In this document: positions 7,441 to 14,843 of the stretch, in pieces
Numbering within the stretch: the stretch's first letter is position 1
How the letters are laid out: every line of letters begins with the position of its first letter
Notes under the pieces: model-generated
Database searches by the model: none
Told to the model about the DNA's origin: nothing
What the model saw: only the letters and a program-made list of their open reading frames with translations
Virus record (IMG/VR): IMGVR_UViG_3300028800_000119
Span: 1-52,892 of that record
DNA length: 52,892 nt
Direction: 5' to 3' (one strand)
Source: a virus
Program-made: the position numbers and the translations under genes

Positions 7441-8279
7441 ACCCAGTTTTAAAACTTTTATTTGATGAAGAAGATTGGACTTGTTTTGCCATGAATGCAA
7501 AAGAAACTAGGGTTAGGGCTTTACATGTAGCTTTTAATAATAATTGGCAATTCTTTTCGATTAATCCCATTGCATTAGAAGATAGAATGCCAGTGGAAGA
7601 GTGGCACAGCACCGAAATCCCTAGGCGTGCGGACATTAATGTTACTAAACTCCGCAACATTCTTATCGAAATGGATAAAATTCCACTTCATGAGCAAGCA
7701 GCCCATATGGAACAAATCGGTTTGCCCTTTTCTACCTGTGTATTTAGTGGCTCTAAGAGCTATCATTGGATAATTTCACTTGAGGTGCCCTGTGAGACCC
7801 GTGCCATATACGACACACTTGTTAAGCGTGTTTACAAAGCCGTCGGTACAAAACTGGTTGATATTACATGCAAAAATCCCAGTCGTTTTAGTCGTTTTCC
7901 TGATTCTACTAGACTGGAAACAGGCGAAATTCAACAAACTAAACTAATTCGCTCTAGAGTGCCCAATCAGTTTCTTGAAACGTGGCTTATTTCTAGGGAT
8001 GTGCCTCCTATAGTTGACAGTGAATGGGAAGAAGTGCCAAGACGCCGATATGCCTCCAAAGATCCCAGTGCTCTTTTTGCGGATACACGCAATTTCCTTC
8101 GTTTTGGTGCATCGGAGAATTGGAACATAAACCTTTTCAAAGCCGCTGCTGATCTATGTCGAAACGGCTGGAATATCGATGAAGGCACCGCAGAATTAAT
8201 GACAGTGACAGGTAAATTAGATGGCAATGATATGAAAACTATTAGAAGTGCTTACAGAAATGAGGAGAGTCAAAAATGA
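7431..8279 (+). CDS. AEP-like DNA primase
   Basis: 282 aa. It resembles archaeo-eukaryotic-type primases of phages and plasmids: an acidic residue in LIEMDK, the SxSYHWI strand (SGSKSYHWIISLE) supplying the catalytic His, and NPSRFSRFPDSTR as the arginine motif. The last 60 residues (LFKAAADLCRNGWNIDEG) look like a helical primase C-terminal domain. With the SF3 helicase it makes a split primase-helicase. It would prime synthesis by the family A polymerase. Confidence 0.7.
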   Translation: MDLNPVLKLLFDEEDWTCFAMNAKETRVRALHVAFNNNWQFFSINPIALEDRMPVEEWHSTEIPRRADINVTKLRNILIEMDKIPLHEQAAHMEQIGLPFSTCVFSGSKSYHWIISLEVPCETRAIYDTLVKRVYKAVGTKLVDITCKNPSRFSRFPDSTRLETGEIQQTKLIRSRVPNQFLETWLISRDVPPIVDSEWEEVPRRRYASKDPSALFADTRNFLRFGASENWNINLFKAAADLCRNGWNIDEGTAELMTVTGKLDGNDMKTIRSAYRNEESQK

Positions 8280-8485
8280 AATTTCATTTTAAAGACAAGG
8301 TAAAAGTTGTAAGCTCGTTTTTTAAAGGACAAACAGGAACAGTAGTAAATTATCGTAAACGCGGCATTTTTAAAAAAGTATATAGTATAGAAGTATATTT
8401 AGATCACTCTCCTGGTTATTCAGTAAGTTCGTATCAATGCTTTACCGAAAATTGTTTAGAATTATTAAAAAGAGGTGGAAAATGA
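8276..8485 (+). CDS. Small KOW/SH3-like protein
   Basis: 69 aa, ATGA overlap with the primase. The pattern KDKVKVVSSFFKGQTGTVV followed by a basic hairpin and a beta-rich second half resembles a KOW or SH3-like barrel, a nucleic-acid or ribosome contact fold. Function unknown. Confidence 0.65.
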   Translation: MKFHFKDKVKVVSSFFKGQTGTVVNYRKRGIFKKVYSIEVYLDHSPGYSVSSYQCFTENCLELLKRGGK

Positions 8486-8769
8486 GTTGGAAAAAGAAGC
8501 CCGAAGATCCCCGTGACCTTATGGCCCAAGCTTTGCGCCTTATGGCAAAAGATCTCGATTTTATCGAAGAGGCCGGAAAAGCACGCAAACTTGAGGCTGA
8601 TGAGGCTCTTTGTTTGGTGCGCTATTCTGACAGCCTTTTAAAGTTTGTCAAGGATGATGATGGACAAGATGCACAAGAAAAGAAACGCCTTGCTAAAATG
8701 AGCACCGCTGAACTTGTGGCAAAAGCTGAAGAGTTGACTAAAGCTGCTAGGGAAAAAGCCCAGAAATGA
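8482..8769 (+). CDS. Helical hypothetical protein
   Basis: 95 aa from ATG 8482 (MSWKKKPEDPRDLMAQALRL), which overlaps the previous stop; a start 45 bases upstream would lie inside that gene. Almost entirely helical, with charged heptads and the conserved-looking DEALCLVRYSDSLLKFV. The size and helical content would suit a small terminase subunit or a regulator, but no HTH is evident. The terminase large subunit lies 2.4 kb downstream on the same strand. Confidence 0.65.
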   Translation: MSWKKKPEDPRDLMAQALRLMAKDLDFIEEAGKARKLEADEALCLVRYSDSLLKFVKDDDGQDAQEKKRLAKMSTAELVAKAEELTKAAREKAQK

Positions 8770-9023
8770 TAGTTCGTCGTAAGCGCCTACTAACCAAAGA
8801 TTTGCGTGCCTTGGTAGCTCCTGAAGAGCTACAAGATGCCCTACAAACCCTTGTAACTAAAGGTGATTTAGAATGGTTTAAAATAGGCATGTATCACACC
8901 ACAATTAAGTTGACAAAGACCGCTGGACTTGATAAGATCTTAAAAGAAGCGAGTGCACCAATAGTTAACCCTAGGCCCTATGTGGCAAACAAATCGAACG
9001 TGTGGAAAATTACAAAACGCTAA
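8766..9023 (+). CDS. Hypothetical protein
   Basis: 85 aa, ATGA overlap with the previous gene. Basic N-terminus (MIVRRKRLLTKDLRALV), then helices and a short beta segment (MYHTTIKLTKTAG). Possibly a small winged-helix-like fold, but this is not secure. The next gene starts inside its 3' end on a GTG. Confidence 0.55.
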   Translation: MIVRRKRLLTKDLRALVAPEELQDALQTLVTKGDLEWFKIGMYHTTIKLTKTAGLDKILKEASAPIVNPRPYVANKSNVWKITKR

Positions 9024-9346
9024 AAGCTCGCTGGTATAAAAAGCTAAAGAAAGAAGGCTTTGATGATATCGAGAATAATGGCGGAAGTCTCAAGGCCGAA
9101 GTTGATCCCCGAACTATCTCTTATGCTCTCAGTAATAAAGAAAGTCGAGAAGAGTACTACAAAAAGGCGGAAGAGTTTTTGGCAAATTATAAAGAATTTA
9201 CTGTCCAAGAAAGACAAATATGGGCGCTTCACTGTCAAGGAATGGGCGCGGTGCGCATATCCAAGACTCTAAGTCTCACAATATATCGTGCTGATAGCAC
9301 CCTAGCAAATTTACGCAAGCTATCGGGATTAGCGAGGAAGAAATAA
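9002..9346 (+). CDS. Putative HTH transcription regulator
   Basis: 114 aa from GTG 9002, overlapping the previous gene by 22 bases. N-terminal region YKKLKKEGFDDIEN, then a C-terminal helix-turn-helix of sigma region 4/LuxR type (FTVQERQIWALHCQGMG followed by VRISKTL and a recognition helix with TLANLRKLSG). Phage proteins of this layout often regulate late genes or act with terminase. Its position before the terminase block agrees with either role. Confidence 0.6.
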   Translation: MENYKTLKARWYKKLKKEGFDDIENNGGSLKAEVDPRTISYALSNKESREEYYKKAEEFLANYKEFTVQERQIWALHCQGMGAVRISKTLSLTIYRADSTLANLRKLSGLARKK

Positions 9347-9441
9347 TGGAAAGTACATTTAACGGATTAGGTACAAATAATGGCGCAGGAACTTCTTTTG
9401 AATCCACCTATAATTCAGAGTCACAGAAAAATGCTAAATGA
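9346..9441 (+). CDS. Possible 31-aa ORF
   Basis: ATG 9346 overlaps the previous stop (TAATG). The product is Asn/Ser/Thr-rich (MESTFNGLGTNNGAGTSF) and overlaps the N-terminal extension of the GNAT gene in another frame. It supports the later GNAT start at 9431, but it may be chance. Confidence 0.3.
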   Translation: MESTFNGLGTNNGAGTSFESTYNSESQKNAK

Positions 9442-9841
9442 TGAAATTGAAGTAAGGCTCGCAAAGCCCGAAGATCTTAATTTTATTTTTTCGTGCTGGT
9501 TGAGAAACTATAGACATTCTTCTCAGTTTGCTCGAAAAATCTCCAATACAGTTTATTACAAATATCATCACAAAGTTATAGAACGCATCATAGGACGTGG
9601 TGCACAGGTTAGAATAGCGCACCAAGTCGGAGAACCTGACATCATCCTAGGGTTTGCGTGCATGGAATCTTTTGAAAATACCCCAGTGCTACATTTTATC
9701 TATGTAAAAAAGGCATTTAGGGGCCTAGGCATTGCAAAAAAACTAGTTTGGGAACTAGAAAATCTGCAATTTACTCACTTAACTGAAAATTTAGACCTTG
9801 AAAAGCACCCGCTTTTCGTATATAATCCATACTTGATTTAA
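9431..9841 (+). CDS. GNAT-family N-acetyltransferase
   Basis: 136 aa from ATG 9431 (MLNDEIEVRLAKPEDLNFIF); an upstream ATG at 9380 would add 17 residues. The acetyl-CoA motif A is LHFIYVKKAFRGLGIAKKL, with the RGxGIA pyrophosphate loop. N-terminal EVRLAKPEDLNFI is the usual first strand and helix. Related GNATs are frequent next to virion or terminase genes of podophages; their substrate is unknown. A second, different GNAT-like gene lies at 25911-26285. Confidence 0.8.
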   Translation: MLNDEIEVRLAKPEDLNFIFSCWLRNYRHSSQFARKISNTVYYKYHHKVIERIIGRGAQVRIAHQVGEPDIILGFACMESFENTPVLHFIYVKKAFRGLGIAKKLVWELENLQFTHLTENLDLEKHPLFVYNPYLI

Positions 9842-9854
9842 TAAGGAGATTACA

Positions 9855-10124
9855 ATGGCTATCGATAATGAATCCATAACACCGAGTCCAGAACCAAAAG
9901 CACCACGAACAATTGAAGCTATTAACGCTGAATACCGCGATCTTTGTGCTAATATTGGAGATAAGGAATATAAGATTGCTATTTTAAAGGCCGAAACGCA
10001 AGCCCTTAAAGTAAGGTGCAATGAAGTTGATGTTGAAGCTAGAGATTTACCTAAAGTTTCTGCACCTGTTGCTACCCCTGCACCTACTGGAGATACTAAT
10101 GGAAACGCTGCTGGATCTCAGTAA
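9855..10124 (+). CDS. Coiled-coil hypothetical protein
   Basis: 89 aa with a good AAGGAG site (9842-9847). Pro-rich N-terminus (ITPSPEPKAPRTIEAIN), a central helix likely to form a coiled coil (EYKIAILKAETQALKVR) and a Pro/Ala/Gly-rich tail. Function unknown. Confidence 0.65.
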   Translation: MAIDNESITPSPEPKAPRTIEAINAEYRDLCANIGDKEYKIAILKAETQALKVRCNEVDVEARDLPKVSAPVATPAPTGDTNGNAAGSQ

Positions 10125-10374
10125 TGGCGAATTAGCCACCAAGATGTATGAAGTTACCAAACGCTATGGTGAACTCAGTCTTTGGATTTCCGAGGCAGAA
10201 TTAAAGATTACAACTATGATAATGACAAATAATGAAGTACAATCTGAAATCGCGCAGCAAGTTAAGCTTAAGCACGCCGCTGAAATAGAAAAATACATGG
10301 CCTTATCCAATCTTAAAAAAATTGAACTTGAGATGGACCGACGTGTCCAAGGAGTTATCTGTGGAGCTGTTTAA
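10099..10374 (+). CDS. Coiled-coil hypothetical protein
   Basis: 91 aa from ATG 10099 (METLLDLSNGELATKMYEV); an earlier in-frame ATG at 10021 would give a Leu-rich extension that is a frame shadow of the previous gene. Mostly one long helix (AEIEKYMALSNLKKIELEMD). It overlaps both neighbours. Function unknown. Confidence 0.6.
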   Translation: METLLDLSNGELATKMYEVTKRYGELSLWISEAELKITTMIMTNNEVQSEIAQQVKLKHAAEIEKYMALSNLKKIELEMDRRVQGVICGAV

Positions 10375-10693
10375 AAAGAAAGATCCTAAAACTGTACCCG
10401 CATCTGCTGTTGAAAGCGTTGAAGGTCCCCTTGTTGGTGCCGGAGTAACAATTGTAGCAGATCTTGATGTCAAAGAAGAAATTTTAGCTATATCTCTTCG
10501 TGATGCGCAAAATATTCAAGGTATGGTAGTTGGCTTTATTAATGCTAACTCAATGAAAGTTACTATTACTAGAGAAGGCGATTGTTTACGAGTAGTCGGA
10601 AGCAAAACCAATAAAGTGATACCTCTTTCAAATATTCGTAGTTACGATTGTTTACAACCCGGTCAACCTCGTCCCGTGGTAGCTAGTAAATGA
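10361..10693 (+). CDS. Hypothetical protein with GTG start
   Basis: 110 aa. GTG 10361 is chosen because AAGGAG (10349-10354) precedes it by 6 bases, giving MELFKKKDPKTVPASAVES; an ATG upstream lies inside the previous gene. The rest is mixed alpha/beta (VTITREGDCLRVVGSKTNKV). Function not recognised. Confidence 0.65.
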   Translation: MELFKKKDPKTVPASAVESVEGPLVGAGVTIVADLDVKEEILAISLRDAQNIQGMVVGFINANSMKVTITREGDCLRVVGSKTNKVIPLSNIRSYDCLQPGQPRPVVASK

Positions 10694-10956
10694 CCACTGA
10701 AGAATTAGATAAAAAAATAGCTGAAACTTTTATGGCTAATGAATTGCATCCATATACAACGGATGTAGGTTTTGCAACGCGAGTACTTGAAGTACTACAT
10801 AAGAAGGGATTCTTTTGGCGGCTTGATTCGGTGCATGATGGAGTTATATGCACCCTTCAAGATATTAAGCGCAAAACTTATTCTGTTCGAGCAGCAACTA
10901 TAGCTGCCGCTGTGTGTGAAGCAGCACTTAGAACTACGGCAAATGAAAAAGCCTAA
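10690..10956 (+). CDS. Hypothetical protein
   Basis: 88 aa, ATGA overlap. MTTEELDKKIAETFMANEL, then a beta hairpin with GFFWRLDSVHDGVICTL and a C-terminal helix with AATIAAAVCEAALR. It resembles small phage alpha/beta proteins but no family is assigned. Confidence 0.6.
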   Translation: MTTEELDKKIAETFMANELHPYTTDVGFATRVLEVLHKKGFFWRLDSVHDGVICTLQDIKRKTYSVRAATIAAAVCEAALRTTANEKA

Positions 10957-11179
10957 ACGAATTTCGGGCGTAAAATGTGCTGAATGCGGCAAACGCCTAT
11001 TTTCTTTTCATGTACACGATTTTAAATTTTGTGGGTGCCCTAACGAAACTTTTATTGATGGCGGAAGAGAATACTTGCGCTATGGATGTAAAGATAAGAT
11101 GCCAGCACGCATCTATTGGGGTGACAAAATAGATGGAATTTACCCACAAATACACTATAAAGACCGCTTTCCCTATTAA
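10943..11179 (+). CDS. Zinc-ribbon phage protein (DUF7695-like)
   Basis: 78 aa from ATG 10943 (MKKPKRISGVKCAECGKRL), overlapping the previous gene. Two Cys pairs (CAECG and CGCPN) and the motif FIDGGREYLRYG match a widespread small phage family in which a zinc ribbon precedes a DGG.DY.R.G motif. Role unknown. Confidence 0.7.
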   Translation: MKKPKRISGVKCAECGKRLFSFHVHDFKFCGCPNETFIDGGREYLRYGCKDKMPARIYWGDKIDGIYPQIHYKDRFPY

Positions 11180-11201
11180 CCTGTGATTTCCATATGGGTG
11201 T

Positions 11202-12683
11202 ATGGCACCCCGAAAGAAACAATCTGATGATTTAGCCCTCCTAGAAGAACTAAATACCCGCCTCTCTGCACCCTTATTCGACATAAAACAGCACTGTTTT
11301 AAAGAACAATTGGCCTTTATTGAAGATCCTGCCGATTTCGCTACAGCTTGCTGCTCACGTCGTTCAGGCAAGACCATTGGATGCGCTGCAGACCTCACCG
11401 ATACTGCACAAAAGCGGCCTGGTACTGTACTTTTATACATTACCCTTTCTCGTGCTTCTGCTAAACGAATTATTTGGCCTGAACTTCTTGACCTCAATAG
11501 AAAATATCAACTCGGCGGTGTCCCAAATATAGCCGATTTATCTTTAACATATCCTAACGGCTCTATAATCTATTGTTCTGGTGCAAAGAACAAAGCTGAA
11601 ATCGAAAAGTTTCGAGGTCTTCCTATAGTACTCTGCTATATCGATGAAGCACAATCTTTTCCAGCCTTTTTACAAGAATTAATAGATGATGTAATTTCAA
11701 AAGCCTTGTATGACTATAATGGTAGGCTTCGAGTCATAGGTACTCCCCCTCCAATACCAACAGGTTATTTTCATGAGATTTGTCATGGAGATCAATGGGC
11801 ACATCATTCTTGGACCATGCTACAAAATCCCTGGTTAAAAAAGAAATCAGGTAAAACACCCATGGAACTTATTGAGCGCGATCTTAAAAGAAAAGGCGTT
11901 TCAATGGACGATCCCTCTATTCAAAGGGAGTGCTTTGGACGCTGGGTTACAGATTCTAACTCCTTGATTTTTAAATATGACAAAGATAAAAATTCTTATG
12001 AAGAACTTCCTACTACCACTGGACATGGCCAATGGCATTATGTTATTGGGTGCGATATGGGTACTGACGATGCTGATGCTCTTGCTGTTCTTGCTTATCA
12101 TGATCATATTCCTGGAGTTTATTTAGTTGAAGAGATTGCACGAACTAAACAAGGTATTACAGAACTTGCGGTTATGATAGGTGATGCTATAAAGAAGTAT
12201 GAACCCCATTCAATCGTAATAGATGCGGGTGCCCTAGGTAAAAAGATCAACTTAGAGCTAAATAGGCGCTTTAATTTACCTATAAAAGCTGCAGAAAAAT
12301 CCAGAAAGTTTGAATACATTGCGCTTTTAAATGATGCCCTTCGCACCCAAAAATTCTTTGCTAAAGACACAGGTCTTTTTGCTAATGACAGTATGTTAGT
12401 TGAAAAAGACAAAGAAAAATCCAGTAATGACAAGATTGTTGTAAGCGATCGCTTCCACTCCGACATAACAGATGCGGTGCTTTATGCTTATAGAGAGAGT
12501 TTGCATTTTCTATCTGAACCCGCACCTCAAAAAATCTATTTGGGAAGTCCCGAATGGTATGAAAGAGAGAAGCAGGCAATGGAAGAACAAGCTTTAAAAG
12601 TATTAGAAATGAGCAGGAAAGATCAAAATGATCCGGGTGCTGAGTCTATAGATAGTATCTGGAGATTATCGGAGAACGAGTAG
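11202..12683 (+). CDS. Terminase large subunit
   Basis: 493 aa, ATPase and nuclease of the DNA-packaging motor. Walker A is CCSRRSGKT, Walker B VLCYIDEA, followed by coupling motif VIGTPPP. The RNase H-like nuclease has GCDMGTDDADALAV, a second acidic strand VIDAG and HSDITDAVLYAY. Length is normal. It is the last plus-strand gene before convergent structural genes, whose first stop lies 18 bases inside it on the other strand. No matching small terminase was identified with confidence. Confidence 0.95.
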   Translation: MAPRKKQSDDLALLEELNTRLSAPLFDIKQHCFKEQLAFIEDPADFATACCSRRSGKTIGCAADLTDTAQKRPGTVLLYITLSRASAKRIIWPELLDLNRKYQLGGVPNIADLSLTYPNGSIIYCSGAKNKAEIEKFRGLPIVLCYIDEAQSFPAFLQELIDDVISKALYDYNGRLRVIGTPPPIPTGYFHEICHGDQWAHHSWTMLQNPWLKKKSGKTPMELIERDLKRKGVSMDDPSIQRECFGRWVTDSNSLIFKYDKDKNSYEELPTTTGHGQWHYVIGCDMGTDDADALAVLAYHDHIPGVYLVEEIARTKQGITELAVMIGDAIKKYEPHSIVIDAGALGKKINLELNRRFNLPIKAAEKSRKFEYIALLNDALRTQKFFAKDTGLFANDSMLVEKDKEKSSNDKIVVSDRFHSDITDAVLYAYRESLHFLSEPAPQKIYLGSPEWYEREKQAMEEQALKVLEMSRKDQNDPGAESIDSIWRLSENE

Positions 12684-12941
12684 TTTTGCGTGCCTATAAA
12701 CTTGATAGCCATTTATCGTACAACTTTTAAAACCTGCTACAGTCATACGTTCATTTATAAGTTGACACAATTCTTTGTTCTTAGTTATACCCAATTCACC
12801 TACGATGAAATCTTGAGTATCACCACGTTTTGCATCTTCTTTATCTGAATTGCATATATGAATAGCTATCAAAGAATCGATAGATATTGTAAGATTTATG
12901 CGTCGTTTCATTTCTTCAAAGACATGTTCATCCGTAATCAT
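12666..12941 (-). CDS. Hypothetical protein at operon end
   Basis: 91 aa, last gene of the minus-strand structural operon, convergent with terminase. Mixed helix and strand (NLTISIDSLIAIHICNSD). Its start overlaps the stop of the holin-like gene. Function unknown; its position suggests lysis or late function. Confidence 0.6.
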   Translation of the reverse strand: MITDEHVFEEMKRRINLTISIDSLIAIHICNSDKEDAKRGDTQDFIVGELGITKNKELCQLINERMTVAGFKSCTINGYQVYRHAKLLVLR

Positions 12942-13186
12942 CTTTTTACCACCATTGCAATGGCTTCTACTACAGCCGCTATTAAAGCCATGGCACCCAA
13001 TAATTTAAGGGCACCTTCTACTTGAAATACATGTCGTTTAAGAGGTCTTATTTCACTTTCTAGCATATTGGTGCGTTTTATGTGATCTTCTAAACTCATA
13101 TTTTGTGCAGCTAGTGTAACCTTAATTAGATTCACATCTGAAACTATAGAATCTAGTTTATTCTCTGTACGTTCATTCCATTCCAT
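12938..13186 (-). CDS. Coiled-coil protein with C-terminal membrane helix (holin-like)
   Basis: 82 aa. N-terminal 60 residues are a charged coiled coil (WNERTENKLDSIVSDVNLIK ... LEDHIKRTNMLE), followed by one membrane helix (LLGAMALIAAVVEAIAMVV). Phage genes of this type (DHIKRTNxLE then TM) are commonly found at the end of structural operons and are thought to be holin- or lysis-related. A second candidate for holin function lies near 5.7 kb. Confidence 0.55.
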   Translation of the reverse strand: MEWNERTENKLDSIVSDVNLIKVTLAAQNMSLEDHIKRTNMLESEIRPLKRHVFQVEGALKLLGAMALIAAVVEAIAMVVKR

Positions 13187-13201
13187 AAACCTATTCCTTT
13201 A

Positions 13202-14842
13202 TTAAGACCATGATATGTATATTCTTCCATTAATTCCGGGTGCTCCAGCTGCGCCACCAGCACCAGCTCCACCATTATTAGGATCACTGGAATTCCCTTG
13301 TGTAGTTCCAGAACCTGCAGTTGTTGATCCGCCACTAGTTACACCACCAGTATAAGAAGATCCACCACCACCTGCTGCAACATCATTAGAATTATAACCG
13401 CCACCGCCGCCACCATAATAACCGCCACCGCCGCCTGCTCCAAAAGATGTATTACCATTTCCACCTGTATATTGGGTACCAGCAGAACCATTGCCTGTAC
13501 CAATACCGCCAGCACCACCAGCGCCTGAAGTACCACCCTGTCCTGATGTTGTAGATCCACCACCAGCACTACCTGTTGTACCTCCACCAGCACCACCAGG
13601 TCTAGATGTATTACTTTCTCCGCCTCCTCCTCCACCGCCTGCTGTAATTATCTCTGTAGCACCATCTCTAATAGCAGATCTTCCTCCACCATTGCCAGGA
13701 TTATAACTAAATCCACCACCGTCAAAAGCTGCTCCACCACCGCCATAAGCATTTGTTCCAAGAGTTAATGGTGCACCTCCACCAACAATAAATGTTAATG
13801 AATGTCCCGCAGTTAGTCCACTATAAATACCTGTTGCATAACCACCGCCGCCTCCAGCATATGTAGTATTACCAGATGTTCCACTAGCTCCAGCACCGCC
13901 ACCGCCCCACATTTGAATTGTTAATTTTGATTTTCCTGTTGGAACTATAACAGTTTGATCGGAACCTGTATATTGATAAAGTTGTTTATATGCAAACCAG
14001 TAAATAACAATCTTACCATTTGCGCCAGAAACACCAAATGCACCGCCAGCACCAGCACCACCATTATCGGGATCCGTAGAATTTGCTTGTGTAGCGCCTG
14101 AACCTGCAATAGTTGAAGTATCTATTAAACCACTTCCACCAATATAACCAGAACCGCCGCCTCCGCCGCCGCTTTCATTTACTGCAAATGTACCACCTCC
14201 ACCGCCATACCAACCGCCGCCGCCTCCTCCACCGCCTGAACCTGAATTAGAAGCTCCTCCAGTATATTGTGTACCTGAGAAACCAGAACCTATATAAGAT
14301 CCTCCACCGCCGCCTGCAACTTGTGATCCCCCACCGCCTGCTGCACCATTAGGAACTGCTGCTCCATTTCCACCATTAGTTCCACCGCCAGTTCCACCAG
14401 TAGCTGGTCCACTTTGAGCTGCACTTCCACCGCCTCCAGCTCCAGCAGTTAGCAATTCTGTAGATCCATCTTTTAGTGCTGATCTACCACCACCTGAACC
14501 ACCTTGAATAGTACCACTTGCATTAAAAAGAGTACCTGATCCACCGCCGCCATAAGTGGAAGTACTATTAATTGTTCCACCTTGGCCAACGACTAATGTA
14601 TATGTATGTCCAGGAGTAACTACTAAAGAACCAGTAGAATAACCTGATCCACCACCTGTACCATTTTGCCAACCACGAGTATTACTAGCTCCACCGCCTC
14701 CACCGCCCCACATTTTAAAAACGGCAAAACCTGCACCAGAAGGAACAGTTACTGTTTGATCTGCACCAGTATAGCTAAAAGTTTGAGAAAAATTCTTGAA
14801 GGAAGCTTGATTTAATAAGTAAAAAGTAGGATTATAACTCAT
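13202..14842 (-). CDS. Glycine-rich tail tip or adhesin protein
   Basis: About 546 aa from ATG 14842 (MSYNPTFYLLNQ), one base after the upstream fibre gene's stop; an earlier start would overlap that gene by 47 bases. Two copies of one domain: each starts with YTG(A/S)DQTV.VP and (M/I)WGGGG, then long GGGG runs and ends SSDPNNGGAGAGGA-like. Poly-glycine loops of this sort form the receptor-binding tips of some phage adhesins. Following directly after two fibre genes, it probably caps or decorates the fibre. Confidence 0.75.
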   Translation of the reverse strand: MSYNPTFYLLNQASFKNFSQTFSYTGADQTVTVPSGAGFAVFKMWGGGGGGASNTRGWQNGTGGGSGYSTGSLVVTPGHTYTLVVGQGGTINSTSTYGGGGSGTLFNASGTIQGGSGGGRSALKDGSTELLTAGAGGGGSAAQSGPATGGTGGGTNGGNGAAVPNGAAGGGGSQVAGGGGGSYIGSGFSGTQYTGGASNSGSGGGGGGGGWYGGGGGTFAVNESGGGGGGSGYIGGSGLIDTSTIAGSGATQANSTDPDNGGAGAGGAFGVSGANGKIVIYWFAYKQLYQYTGSDQTVIVPTGKSKLTIQMWGGGGAGASGTSGNTTYAGGGGGYATGIYSGLTAGHSLTFIVGGGAPLTLGTNAYGGGGAAFDGGGFSYNPGNGGGRSAIRDGATEIITAGGGGGGGESNTSRPGGAGGGTTGSAGGGSTTSGQGGTSGAGGAGGIGTGNGSAGTQYTGGNGNTSFGAGGGGGYYGGGGGGYNSNDVAAGGGGSSYTGGVTSGGSTTAGSGTTQGNSSDPNNGGAGAGGAAGAPGINGRIYISWS

Positions 14843-14843
14843 A

